Origin: Bacteroidetes bacterium UBA1941
GTDB lineage: Bacteria; Bacteroidota; Bacteroidia; Chitinophagales; LD1
Length of the DNA stretch: 64,000 nt
Direction of reading: 5' to 3'
Assembly (NCBI GenBank): GCA_002336805.1
Contig: DDEZ01000008.1
Location: 1 to 64,000 of the forward strand
Part shown: positions 1-7,910 of the stretch, piece after piece
Layout: every line of letters begins with the position of its first letter
How positions within the stretch are numbered: position 1 is the stretch's first letter
Translations under genes and position numbers: made by a program
The notes under the pieces: model-generated
The model's database searches: none
Told to the model about the DNA's origin: nothing
The model's input: only the letters and a program-made list of their open reading frames with translations

Positions 1-40
1 GGCCGAAGTTTGGGGAAGCTGACAGTTATAAAAGCTACAA

Positions 41-266
41 GTGTTCACGTTCACGCTACCGTGAACACCCACCGTTCACACCGTGAACACTTCCCCCTTG
101 ATAATCAATACCCAACCGTTCACGTTCACGTGAACAACCGCCGTGAACAGACAGGGTCGTGAACACCTTGAACGCTTTACCATTGATTATCAGTACCCAA
201 GTGTTCACGTTCACGATGAACACCCTGCGTGAACACTGTGCGTGAACACTACCGTGAACGTGAACG
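41..266. repeat. Array of GTTCAC/GTGAAC inverted hexamers
   Basis: I count 16 hexamers: GTTCAC begins at 43, 49, 74, 118, 124, 203 and 209, and GTGAAC at 61, 83, 130, 143, 159, 229, 242, 254 and 260. They form nested hairpins, for example GTGTTCACG at 41-49 with CGTGAACAC at 60-68. Double GTTCAC units recur at 43, 118 and 203, giving imperfect modules of about 80 bp. The last two double units are preceded by a similar stretch (TTGAT[A/T]ATCA..ACCCAA). No coding sequence is seen here. Function is unknown; it could be a protein-binding cluster or a selfish palindrome family. Confidence 0.8.
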
Positions 267-290
267 CTCTAAGGGAGTGAGGAGTGCCGC

Positions 291-326
291 CTACTTAAAC
301 GACGGCCTGTAGATGCTCTCTGAGTG
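291..326. repeat. Exact 36-bp copy of the 3' end of the acylase gene
   Basis: These 36 bases are identical to 484-519, which hold the last 11 sense codons and the stop of the acylase gene on the minus strand (residues HSESIYRPSFK). The duplication begins exactly at the stop codon. The 157 bp between the copies contain two perfect palindromes. The copy at 291 is not joined to a reading frame and looks like a relic of an insertion or duplication event at the gene end. Confidence 0.85.
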
Positions 327-348
327 TTTCGCTGCCTTACCCTCCAAA

Positions 349-367
349 CCTCCCTAAAATAGGGAGG
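349..367. repeat. Palindrome with CCTCCCTA arms
   Basis: CCTCCCTA (349-356) and TAGGGAGG (360-367) are perfect inverted repeats around a 3-nt loop. There is no long T run on either side, so it is a poor terminator. It lies between the two copies of the 36-bp gene-tail duplication. It resembles the short palindromes scattered between genes in many Bacteroidota, an impression from memory and not from a search. Confidence 0.65.
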
Positions 368-406
368 CTTTAATACAAATACATATGCGTGCAACGGCTG
401 TTTAAG

Positions 407-427
407 TCTCCCCTGATTCAGGGGAGA
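407..427. repeat. Palindrome with TCTCCCCTGA arms
   Basis: TCTCCCCTGA (407-416) and TCAGGGGAGA (418-427) form a perfect 10-bp inverted repeat around a single T. Like the palindrome at 349 it sits inside the duplicated gene-tail region, and it has no T tract. Confidence 0.65.
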
Positions 428-483
428 TTTAGAGGGGTTAAAAACGAGCTGATGAGCGCTGTTTTATCTACTAACCTTAGTCA

Positions 484-2613
484 CTACTTAAACGACGGCC
501 TGTAGATGCTCTCTGAGTGCCTGAGCCAGTAGCTGCGGTCAAAGGTCTGGTACTTCGTCTTGTGCCCGGCGAAGATCTCCATCTGGTCATTGTAGTGAGG
601 CGAGGTGGGGTCGAGGCTATTGCCTACCGGCTGCAGGCTCTCTATGCTCTCTGCGCCGTTCTTGCCATACTTGACGAACATGGTGTACGTATCTCCATAC
701 TCGGGGTTAAACTCCAGCTTGCCATTGTAGGTGTGCGGCTTGGGATAGCTAGGGCTGAGCATATCTGCAAAGCTGCCTACCGGCACGGCCTTATTACCGC
801 GGCGCAGCTTGTGTACGGTGCCCCACTTGATATTGATCGAGCCGAAGTTGCTGAGCATATACTGCTGGGCATCGCGCAGGTACTGCACGGCGTCCTGCTC
901 CGACAGCGGGAAGCCCATAGCAAACTGCTCATCGTCATAGTTGCGCTTCTTCCACATCTGGTCTATGAAGCAGCCGAAGCAGGTGATGCCCGTAGAGGCC
1001 GTGTCGGTATTGCGGTCCCAGTCTTTGAGCGCGGTGATATAGTTGGCTATGTCGGGATATTTGCCCGCGTCTAGCTGCCAGAGCGGCTGCAGGCTCTTCA
1101 TAAAGATGCTATTGCTATACAAGTGGCTCTCAAACTTGATAGCGCGAAACTGGTCAAAGGTGACCCTGTCATGCGTCTGGAAGAAGTTCTTGAGCGTCTC
1201 TGCGCGGTTGTTATTGCCGGGGCGCTGATTCACATATTCCGGCAGGCGCTTAGGATTGTCATTTTGCCCGGCGCAGGTAGCGTCGTAGACGTTGTTATTG
1301 GTATTGTATACATAGCCGCACTGCGGGTCTATGACGTGCGGCATACTATCCAGCGGCACGAGGCCGGTCCAGAGTGTCTCAGAGGTATTGCCGGGCAGGA
1401 TGCCGCCCCAGTTGTACTCCTGATGCCGGCGGTCAGGCATGGTGCCGTGTGATAGATAAAATATATTGTCCCGGTCATCCGCATAGACCATATTGAAGAG
1501 GGCAATGGCATGATTGCTCCGCAGCGCCTGCCAGAACTGGTCATAGTTCTGAGATTTGGCCATCTCATAGAGCTGCTGTCCGGCCTTGACATAGTAGTCG
1601 CTCGGATATTTTACAGCAAAGTAAGTGTCAGACTTGCCCGACTTCAGCACGAGGCCGTATTTGCTCCAATAGGCCATCTTGCGTACCGGCACTACTATGC
1701 CGTGCCAGTTTACCTTGAGCCATACAGGGCGCTTCTCCAGCTTCTCGCTTTTGCCATCCAGTATATAGTGCAGTTTGTGCTTCGGGTCATTCTCCAGGCG
1801 GTACACATCTACGCGGTCAAAGTAGTTCCACGTAAAGGCCCAGCCGAGGTGCTTATTCGTACCCATCGCATTGCTCGTACCACCATAAAACATATTGCCG
1901 ATAAAGTCCAGCCCCTCATCGCTGCTCAGGTGGCACTCGTAGAAGCTCAGGATGCCATCTATCGGCATGTGGGGATTGACACAGAGGTAGGTCTTGCCAT
2001 CGGCAGATTTATTGCCATTCACGGCATAGGCATTGGAGCCCATAGGCGGCTGGCGGTGGTGCATGTCTACGGCGGTGCTGTCATATTTGCCATCCACTAT
2101 ATCGCCTATCTGGCCCTGCACACCTATCAGGAAGCTCATGATGGTGACATACTCTGCACACACGTCCTGCTCTGTGATGGGAAAGGCGCGGCGTATTTTG
2201 ACCTGCTCCGGGTGTGCGGCAGCATAGGCGTTGATGCCCTGTACGTAGCCATTCAGGTACTTTTTGAAGGCGGGTGTGATATCCTTGTCATAATGCTCGG
2301 CCACGATCCTGCGGGCACCGATAGCATGCTCAAAGAAGTCTGCCTTGGCACCCTCTACACCCTTGGCGCGGCCCATGTAGCCCTTCACGGTATAGATCAG
2401 GTCCTGCGTCTCGCCAAAGGCGTCCTCCGCATTGGCCCATGCCAGGCCGTAGGCTACCTCAGCATCCGTCTTGGCAAAGATGTGCGGTGTGCCAAAGCTA
2501 TCCCGCACGATGGAGATATCCTTAGGGTCGATAGGAAGGTAGTCGGATTTGGTCGTACGGGCAGAGAGGCTGAGGCCAAAAGCTAGGAAGCACAGGAGCG
2601 CAGTGTATTTCAT
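484..2613 (-). CDS. Penicillin acylase family (S45) N-terminal nucleophile hydrolase
   Basis: 709 residues from the ATG at 2613. An upstream in-frame start exists at 2658, but the ATG at 2613 opens a good signal peptide (MKYTALLCFLAFGLSLS), so export is expected. The family is made as one chain, cut by itself before a Ser that becomes the N-terminal nucleophile; here PPMGSNAYAVNG places it near residue 193. Members hydrolyse amides such as beta-lactam side chains, acyl-homoserine lactones or N-acyl amino acids, and the substrate cannot be told from sequence. The IVRDSFGTPHIFA block near the start is typical. The final 11 codons and stop are duplicated downstream at 291-326. No obvious operon partner. 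Confidence 0.9.
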   Translation of the reverse strand: MKYTALLCFLAFGLSLSARTTKSDYLPIDPKDISIVRDSFGTPHIFAKTDAEVAYGLAWANAEDAFGETQDLIYTVKGYMGRAKGVEGAKADFFEHAIGARRIVAEHYDKDITPAFKKYLNGYVQGINAYAAAHPEQVKIRRAFPITEQDVCAEYVTIMSFLIGVQGQIGDIVDGKYDSTAVDMHHRQPPMGSNAYAVNGNKSADGKTYLCVNPHMPIDGILSFYECHLSSDEGLDFIGNMFYGGTSNAMGTNKHLGWAFTWNYFDRVDVYRLENDPKHKLHYILDGKSEKLEKRPVWLKVNWHGIVVPVRKMAYWSKYGLVLKSGKSDTYFAVKYPSDYYVKAGQQLYEMAKSQNYDQFWQALRSNHAIALFNMVYADDRDNIFYLSHGTMPDRRHQEYNWGGILPGNTSETLWTGLVPLDSMPHVIDPQCGYVYNTNNNVYDATCAGQNDNPKRLPEYVNQRPGNNNRAETLKNFFQTHDRVTFDQFRAIKFESHLYSNSIFMKSLQPLWQLDAGKYPDIANYITALKDWDRNTDTASTGITCFGCFIDQMWKKRNYDDEQFAMGFPLSEQDAVQYLRDAQQYMLSNFGSINIKWGTVHKLRRGNKAVPVGSFADMLSPSYPKPHTYNGKLEFNPEYGDTYTMFVKYGKNGAESIESLQPVGNSLDPTSPHYNDQMEIFAGHKTKYQTFDRSYWLRHSESIYRPSFK

Positions 2614-2735
2614 CGGGTGATTATTTGCGGTGCCGAAAATAGCGCATCTCCGTGACACTGGTGCTACCGCAAAGCCGCAGGCGCGTTAAATGTTTCGGGC
2701 TTTTTGGTGAAAGGAGGGAAGAAGCAGGGTGAAAA

Positions 2736-2760
2736 TGAAAAAGCCTCCACTGAGGAGGCC
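2736..2760 (-). terminator. Rho-independent terminator after secG
   Basis: On the minus strand GCCTCC (2759-2754) pairs with GGAGGC (2748-2743) and is followed by a T run (2742-2738). It ends the miaB-to-secG gene line. Confidence 0.75.
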
Positions 2761-2788
2761 TTTCAATATGGTATGGTATAGAGTCAGA

Positions 2789-3181
2789 TTACTTAGTACC
2801 TGGAGCAGTGTTATTCTGCGATGGCTGAGTCGCTACACGGTTTGCCGGAGAGCTGGCACCCATCTCGCGGGCACGCCTTTCTGGTTCTGTTTCATTTTGA
2901 GTACTGGTAGCAGCCGGAGCTTTACCGTTTGGCGTAGCAGCGGTCACAGCGCCAGTCTTAGGCAGGAATGCGGCAGAGAAAAGGCTGATCACGAGCAGCA
3001 GCACACCGAGGGTCCAGGTGGTCTTCTCTACCACGTCTGTAGTGCGCGATGCGCCAAATATCTGCTGGCTGGCGCCACCGAGGGTAGAGTTGACTCCACC
3101 ACCTTTAGGATTCTGGATGAGGACTACGAGGCCGAGCAGTATGGCTATTACGATCAGGATTACGGTCAGGAATACGTACAT
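2789..3181 (-). CDS. secG: SecG, preprotein translocase subunit
   Basis: 130 residues. SecG is the small SecYEG channel subunit that stimulates SecA-driven export. The N-terminus is one membrane helix (MYVFLTVILIVIAILLGLVVL), then the family loop IQNPKGGGVNSTLGGASQQIFG, then a second helix (TLGVLLLVISLFSAAFL). A Pro/Ala/Asn-rich tail from about residue 80 is longer than in proteobacterial SecG but usual in Bacteroidota. It lies 2 nt after the stop of the upstream TPR gene and is the last gene before a terminator, so it is probably co-transcribed with lptE and the TPR gene. Confidence 0.92.
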   Translation of the reverse strand: MYVFLTVILIVIAILLGLVVLIQNPKGGGVNSTLGGASQQIFGASRTTDVVEKTTWTLGVLLLVISLFSAAFLPKTGAVTAATPNGKAPAATSTQNETEPERRAREMGASSPANRVATQPSQNNTAPGTK

Positions 3182-3183
3182 TT

Positions 3184-4176
3184 CTATTTGGTTTTTAATC
3201 TTTCAATCTGGACGGCGAAATAAGCACTTTTTTCCGGATTCTTCAAACTGAGCTGCTCATAGACACTGATAGCCTTATCCACCAGTCCCTGGCGCTCGTA
3301 TATTTTTGCCAACGTCTCGGTGACGAGGCTATAGTCTGTGGCCCGGGCCGCAGGTGCTTTTTTCTTCTTTTGCTTCTCTATAAATCCCTCCAGTCCCTTG
3401 GCGTACTGGGTCTCTGACTCCAGCTTGTCATGAAAGTAGGTGGCAGGCAGGCTGCTCTCTATGAGGCGGTCCAGCTCATCTGCTGCCTCCTGGCGGGCCT
3501 GCGGTATCTCCTCTATGGTCTTCTTCACACTGTGCTTGCCCTTCTTGAAGTGATCCAGCCACTCATCAAAGGTATGGTCAGCTATGATAAAGCGGCGCTC
3601 ATCTACCGGCTCCATCTCTGGCAGCGGGTGGTCTTCCTCGGGTTCTTCCTCCATGTCTTCGGCAGGAGGGAGGGTGGCCTCTTCTGTGAGTGCATCTGTG
3701 GTAATGACCGCTTCTTGCTCCTTTGTGATAGTGGCCTGCTCATGGGATATATGCTCAATTTCCTCTTCGGCCAGTATTTCTATGTCAGCCGTCTCTTCAG
3801 GTGCTACGACCGTCTCCGTTGGGATCACTTCAGGTTCGGCCTCTACTGATGTATCAATAGGAGCAGAGGCGATTTCTGCAGCAGTACTTTCTATAGCAGC
3901 CTCCTGTATTGGTTCTGTTACCTTTGGCAGTTCCTCTGCGGGAGCTTCAGCTTCCTTTTTCTTTTTCAGATAGTCGTAGAGGTCACGGCGGTCATGGCTG
4001 TGCACGGCAGTACTGGATAGGTCCTGGTCTATGAATTTGCCTGCCTGCTGGTCGCGCTTCAGTGCCAGCAGCCTGGCCGGCTGAAAGTACGGAAACTGCT
4101 CCTTGATCTTCTCCAGTTCATCCTGAGAGAGGCCGAGGAGACGCTGAGGCGTTTTATGTATGAGCGACTTTGACAC
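3184..4176 (-). CDS. Acidic low-complexity protein with C-terminal TPR-like region
   Basis: 330 residues, no signal peptide. The N-terminal 60 residues are ordered and basic, about residues 70-190 are a Glu/Ala/Thr-rich acidic stretch likely disordered, and the C-terminus (TETLAKIYERQGLVDKAISV, then YEQLSLKNPEKSAYF) is one or two tetratricopeptide repeats. No enzyme motif is seen. It sits between lptE (30 nt upstream) and secG (2 nt downstream) on the same strand, so an envelope role is suggested only by position. I infer a cytoplasmic scaffold; function is unknown. Confidence 0.75.
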   Translation of the reverse strand: MSKSLIHKTPQRLLGLSQDELEKIKEQFPYFQPARLLALKRDQQAGKFIDQDLSSTAVHSHDRRDLYDYLKKKKEAEAPAEELPKVTEPIQEAAIESTAAEIASAPIDTSVEAEPEVIPTETVVAPEETADIEILAEEEIEHISHEQATITKEQEAVITTDALTEEATLPPAEDMEEEPEEDHPLPEMEPVDERRFIIADHTFDEWLDHFKKGKHSVKKTIEEIPQARQEAADELDRLIESSLPATYFHDKLESETQYAKGLEGFIEKQKKKKAPAARATDYSLVTETLAKIYERQGLVDKAISVYEQLSLKNPEKSAYFAVQIERLKTK

Positions 4177-4206
4177 TACTGTAATATTAAAGAATCTCCT
4201 TCGCTT

Positions 4207-4797
4207 TTACCACTTGACCAGTGCCTTATTGAATATATCGTCTATCAGCTGCTTGGAGATATCTGCGATCAACTGGTCCTGCACATCGCTCAGGTTGGTA
4301 TTGCCCGGGAAGTCTGCAAAACGGCTGAAGCTCTCGGGTGCTTTCCAGCTGTCCTTTGGATATTTCTTATTGGTGTATGATATCTGCAGGGTGATGGTCA
4401 GCCTATTGACACCGGAGAGCACCTGAGCTGTAGGTGCCTGCGAGGTGACGCTAAATGACGTGACAGAACCCTTAAATACGAGGTCTCCATCCGTATTGAC
4501 CTGCGTGAGGCTGGCCTCGGTGACAAATTTCTGTTTGAGCCTGTCGGTCAGTGTCTGATTGAGAGAGACGGGACCGTTAGCCGCGAGGTTGCGGATGGTC
4601 TCTACGGTCACGGTCTTGACATCTGCCGGCACAGACGCACCGGTAAAGGAGTATATCTTGCAGCCGGAGAGTGCGGCAGCGATGAGCAAGAGAGTCAGAA
4701 TCCCTCGGCCTGCGGCCACCCCCTTTTTAAAGGGGGACTGGCAGCAAGTAGTGAGAACTGCTTTCAATTTGGTGCTCGCTGTGGTAGCTATCTGCAT
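4207..4797 (-). CDS. lptE: LptE-like LPS-assembly lipoprotein
   Basis: 196 residues from the ATG at 4797. LptE is an outer-membrane lipoprotein that plugs LptD and delivers lipopolysaccharide to the cell surface. The lipobox LSGC puts the lipidated Cys at residue 46, and the mature part (KIYSFTGASVPADVKTVTVE...) fits the LptE/RlpB fold. The region before the lipobox is about twice the normal signal length because a palindromic repeat (about 4699-4743) is read through as CQSPFKKGVAAGRGI. A GTG inside it at 4719 would give a normal signal peptide (MAAGRGILTLLLIAAALSGC), so the true start is uncertain. Lies 39 nt after the sigma-54 activator gene and in line with the TPR gene and secG. Confidence 0.8.
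   Translation of the reverse strand: MQIATTASTKLKAVLTTCCQSPFKKGVAAGRGILTLLLIAAALSGCKIYSFTGASVPADVKTVTVETIRNLAANGPVSLNQTLTDRLKQKFVTEASLTQVNTDGDLVFKGSVTSFSVTSQAPTAQVLSGVNRLTITLQISYTNKKYPKDSWKAPESFSRFADFPGNTNLSDVQDQLIADISKQLIDDIFNKALVKW
4699..4743. repeat. Palindromic repeat inside the lptE coding region
   Basis: CCCCCTTT (4719-4726) and AAAGGGGG (4729-4736) are perfect arms around TT. Next to them lies GGCC TGC GGCC (4707-4717). The element is in frame with lptE and contributes about 15 residues to its leader. It is built like the palindromes at 349 and 407, which lie between genes. Confidence 0.7.
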
Positions 4798-4805
4798 AGT
4801 GCCTT

Positions 4806-4845
4806 AGTCTATTGTCTACTATCTAACGTCTATTCTCTATTTCTC
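4806..4845. repeat. Degenerate GTCTA-type phrase repeat
   Basis: A run of loosely repeated 7-9-mers (tagtctattgtctactatct, then aacgtctattctctatttct) between lptE and the sigma-54 gene, reaching into the latter's last codons. The same phrase recurs at 31308-31343, also at a gene end. Confidence 0.5.
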
Positions 4846-6093
4846 CAGATCGTACTCCTTGATCTTGCGGTACAGTGTGCGCTCTGAGATACCCAGGTCA
4901 GCTGCCGCATCACGGCGACGATTACGGTGCTTTTTCAGCGCCTTGGTGATCAGTTCCTTTTCCTTGTCGGCCAGTGAGAGTGATTCTTCTATCGTCTCGT
5001 GTGCATCGTAGTTGGGGCTATTGATCACATAGCTCGGCTCCTCGTGTACCGGCTGTGCGGGCATCACGGCGGGCACATTGGCCACAGGCTGTATGTAGGA
5101 GGAGGTACCATTAAATACCGGATGCTCCATGCGCTCCATCTGAGGCGGCATAGCCATACCACCGCCATGCTGCGTCGCATCAAAGACAAATTGCTTCAGG
5201 TCATTGAGGTCCTTCTTGAGGTCAAATATCAGCTTGTACAGTATCTCGCGCTCTGACATACTGCCACTAGCCTCAGTGATGTGATCCTTGACCACCGGCA
5301 GCCGGTTTTGGGTGATATCCGGCACGATCTGGATCAGCTCCTGAGCGGAGATCTCTTTATCTACAGAGAGGATAGATACCTGTTCAGCTACGTTTTTCAG
5401 CTGGCGTACATTGCCCGGCCATGGGTACTTCAGTATCAGCAGGCGTGCCTCCTCAGTCAGCTTCACCGGCACCATCTTCATCCTTTCGGCAAAGTCGATG
5501 CAGAACTTGCGGAAGATAAGGTAGATGTCCTCCCCACGCTCGCGCAGTGGTGGTATGTAGATAGGCACGGTGCTGAGACGGTAGTACAGATCCTCGCGAA
5601 ACTTGCCCGTACGGACAGCATCCTGCAGGTTGACATTGGTAGCTGCTACTACGCGCACATCAGTCTTGGTCGTCTTAGACGATCCTACACGGATGTACTC
5701 ACCTGTCTCAAGTACGCGGAGCAGACGAGCCTGTGTGCCCAGCGGCAGCTCACCTACCTCATCGAGGAAGATGGTACCGCCATTTACGGTCTCAAAGTAT
5801 CCCTTCCGAGCATCATGCGCACCAGTGAAGGAGCCCTTCTCGTGACCAAATAGTTCCGAATCTATAGTGCCCTCAGGTATCGCGCCACAGTTGACGGCTA
5901 TGAAGGGACTATGCTTGCGGGTGCCGAGCTGGTGTATGATGTGGGAGAATACCTCCTTGCCCACGCCGCTCTCCCCGGTGATGAGCACGGTCAGGTTGGT
6001 CCCTGCCACGCGCTCTGCTATGCTGATGGCATGATTGAGCAAGGGTGAGTTGCCTATGATGCCAAAGCGATTTTTTATTGATTGAATTTCCAT
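4837..6093 (-). CDS. Sigma-54-dependent transcriptional activator without receiver domain
   Basis: 418 residues. The AAA+ domain starts almost at the N-terminus: Walker A GESGVGKE (residues 40-47), the sigma-54-contacting loop GSFTGA (87-92) and Walker B GGTIFLDEVGE (about 105-115). A C-terminal Fis-type helix-turn-helix follows (AAADLGISERTLYRKIKEYD). There is no response-regulator, GAF or PAS domain, so control is not by direct phosphorylation. Such proteins hydrolyse ATP to open promoters held by RpoN. A flexible Met/Pro/Gln-rich linker joins the two domains. It lies between miaB and lptE, suggesting an envelope-linked regulon, but I found no convincing -24/-12 promoter nearby. Confidence 0.92.
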   Translation of the reverse strand: MEIQSIKNRFGIIGNSPLLNHAISIAERVAGTNLTVLITGESGVGKEVFSHIIHQLGTRKHSPFIAVNCGAIPEGTIDSELFGHEKGSFTGAHDARKGYFETVNGGTIFLDEVGELPLGTQARLLRVLETGEYIRVGSSKTTKTDVRVVAATNVNLQDAVRTGKFREDLYYRLSTVPIYIPPLRERGEDIYLIFRKFCIDFAERMKMVPVKLTEEARLLILKYPWPGNVRQLKNVAEQVSILSVDKEISAQELIQIVPDITQNRLPVVKDHITEASGSMSEREILYKLIFDLKKDLNDLKQFVFDATQHGGGMAMPPQMERMEHPVFNGTSSYIQPVANVPAVMPAQPVHEEPSYVINSPNYDAHETIEESLSLADKEKELITKALKKHRNRRRDAAADLGISERTLYRKIKEYDLEK

Positions 6094-6099
6094 TTATCT

Positions 6100-6240
6100 G
6101 AGACTTGAGATGTGAGACTTGAGACCCAAGAGAGTGCCTTGTCTATTTTGTCGACTGTCGACTGTCGACGGTCCACTGTCAACGAGACGGCGATATTGTT
6201 TTGTACTTTCTAACTACTACTACTTACTAACTACTATTTA
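6100..6240. repeat. Cluster of three phrase repeats between miaB and the sigma-54 gene
   Basis: Three low-complexity phrases follow each other: GAGACTTGAGATGTGAGACT and its continuation (6100-6125), reverse complement of the family at 10238-10265; GTCGACTGTCGACTGTCGAC and its continuation (6150-6183), made of overlapping palindromes; and TAACTACTACTACTTACTAA and its continuation (6211-6240), which runs into the miaB stop. No gene is visible in this gap. Confidence 0.6.
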
Positions 6241-7724
6241 TTACCCTCTACTACTTCTCCGATCAGGGTTCCAGAGGTACAGTCTGTCACTTTAGCATAG
6301 ACGTATTGCCCCATCTGCAAATTGCCTTTGGGCACGATCACTACTTTATTATGCGTATTGCGGCCATAGTAGTGCTGATCACTTTTGCTGGATACGCCTT
6401 CTATCAGTATCTCATAGGTCTGGCCGAGGTTCTCCTGATTGCGCAGGAGCGTGTGGCCACGGTGCAGTGCTACTACCTCTTGCAGGCGACGCAGCTTTAC
6501 ATCTTCTGCTATATCGTCAGGGTATTTCTTCGCTGCTGTAGTACCAGGGCGCTCATTATACGCATACATATATGCCAGCTCAAACTTGACTTCGTCCATC
6601 AGGCTGAGTGTGTCCTGGTGCTCCTCCTCAGTCTCTGAGCAGAAGCCTACGATAATATCTGTAGAGATAGCAGCCTCAGGCACGATACGCCTCACAGCTG
6701 CTATGCGGTCCAGATACCACTCGCGGGTATAGGTGCGGTTCATCAGGTCCAGTACGCGGGTATTGCCGCTCTGCACGGGCAGGTGGACGTACTTGCAGAT
6801 GTTAGGATACCTGGCCATGGCGTGCAGTACGTCATCGCTCATATCCTTGGGGTGTGAAGTGGAGAAGCGTACCCGTAGGTCTGGCGCTATCTCTGCCACC
6901 ATGATCATCAGCTCCGCGAAGTTGACCACATGGTCTTCATACTTGGCATCCACCAGCTTTTTGCCGGTCAGCTTTTCGTCATCTGAGTAGCGGTAGCTGT
7001 CTACGTTTTGTCCCAATAAGGTCACCTCACGGTAGCCATTATTATATAGCTGTCTTGCTTCTTCTACTATCGTCCGCCAGTCGCGGGACCTTTCGCGGCC
7101 ACGGGTGTGAGGTACCACACAGAAGGAGCACATATTATCACAGCCACGGGTGATAGACACAAACGCCGTCACACCGTTAGAATTTAGCCGCACAGGATTG
7201 ATCTCGGCGTAGGTCTCATCACGGGAGAGGAGGACGTTGACCGCCTTTTGGCCTGTCTCAGCCTCCAGCACGAGATCCGGCAGGCTGCGGTAGGCATCAG
7301 GACCGGCTACGATGTCTAGTATCTTTTCCTCTATGAGAAGCTTCTCCTTCAGGCGCTCTGCCATGCAGCCGAGTATGCCTACGAGGGCACCTTTCTTGCG
7401 TTTCTTCACAGAGTTGAAATGCTGGAGCCTGTGGCGGATGCGTTGCTCCGCGTTGTCACGTATGGCGCAGGTATTGATCAGTACAAGGTCGGCATCATTA
7501 TGATCAGTAGTGGCATCAAAGCCGGCTCCAGCCAGGATAGAGGCTACCACCTCGCTATCGGCGAAGTTCATAGCACAGCCATAGCTCTCTATATAGTACT
7601 TCTTGCCATTGCTCTGGATACCTGCGGGGCGGGCTGCGGTCAGGGTCTCGCCCTGCCGGGATTCATCTATCTTCTTGGTTTGCAGCTCAAAGGCTAGTTC
7701 ATTCTGATATATTTCGCTGCTCAT
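6234..7724 (-). CDS. miaB: MiaB, tRNA-i6A37 methylthiotransferase
   Basis: 496 residues. MiaB is a radical-SAM enzyme that adds a methylthio group to i6A37 of tRNAs reading UNN codons. The N-terminal MTTase domain carries Cys50 (YGCAMNFADSE), Cys86 and Cys120, which bind the second 4Fe-4S cluster. The radical-SAM motif CDNMCSFC gives Cys195, Cys199 and Cys202. A C-terminal TRAM domain (about 430-496) contacts tRNA. The first 40 residues are a variable extension. First gene of the minus-strand line toward secG. A perfect TATATTTG box at 7751-7744 lies 19 nt before the start codon. Confidence 0.95.
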   Translation of the reverse strand: MSSEIYQNELAFELQTKKIDESRQGETLTAARPAGIQSNGKKYYIESYGCAMNFADSEVVASILAGAGFDATTDHNDADLVLINTCAIRDNAEQRIRHRLQHFNSVKKRKKGALVGILGCMAERLKEKLLIEEKILDIVAGPDAYRSLPDLVLEAETGQKAVNVLLSRDETYAEINPVRLNSNGVTAFVSITRGCDNMCSFCVVPHTRGRERSRDWRTIVEEARQLYNNGYREVTLLGQNVDSYRYSDDEKLTGKKLVDAKYEDHVVNFAELMIMVAEIAPDLRVRFSTSHPKDMSDDVLHAMARYPNICKYVHLPVQSGNTRVLDLMNRTYTREWYLDRIAAVRRIVPEAAISTDIIVGFCSETEEEHQDTLSLMDEVKFELAYMYAYNERPGTTAAKKYPDDIAEDVKLRRLQEVVALHRGHTLLRNQENLGQTYEILIEGVSSKSDQHYYGRNTHNKVVIVPKGNLQMGQYVYAKVTDCTSGTLIGEVVEGNK

Positions 7725-7743
7725 TAGTGCACTGATTGGCCTG

Positions 7744-7751
7744 CAAATATA
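7744..7751 (-). promoter_or_regulatory. Bacteroidetes -7 box (TATATTTG) upstream of miaB
   Basis: Perfect match to TAnnTTTG, 19 nt before the ATG. No TTTG is seen at the -33 spacing, so this is a partial promoter call. Confidence 0.4.
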
Positions 7752-7786
7752 GGCAAAAGTGACAAAATGTCATAGCTTTTGGTTTG

Positions 7787-7845
7787 ACCGCAAAAGCGCA
7801 GAAATGCAAAACGATTTTACCGCAGAGGCGGAGAGACGCAGAGAG
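7787..7845. repeat. Degenerate ACCGCAGAGGCG phrase repeat
   Basis: Two related phrases, accgcaaaagcgcagaaatg from 7787 and accgcagaggcggagagacg from 7818, stand in tandem in the gap before miaB. No gene or terminator is seen. Similar phrases are common between genes in this phylum, as far as I recall. Confidence 0.45.
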
Positions 7846-7910
7846 AACAAGATGTTAAATGTATTGGTAAAGGTTTCGGTAACGGATCAACCGATCTCCT
7901 GATCTACATA

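Noticed and set aside
41..266. Possible CRISPR array
   Set aside because: Repeats are 6-mers in both orientations with irregular gaps; there are no constant-length spacers and no cas genes.
291..519. 36-bp direct repeats as insertion-sequence target duplications
   Set aside because: Far longer than any usual target duplication, and there is no transposase between them.
1510..2586. 358-codon plus-strand frame opposite the acylase gene
   Set aside because: Antisense shadow of a well-supported gene; composition is atypical.
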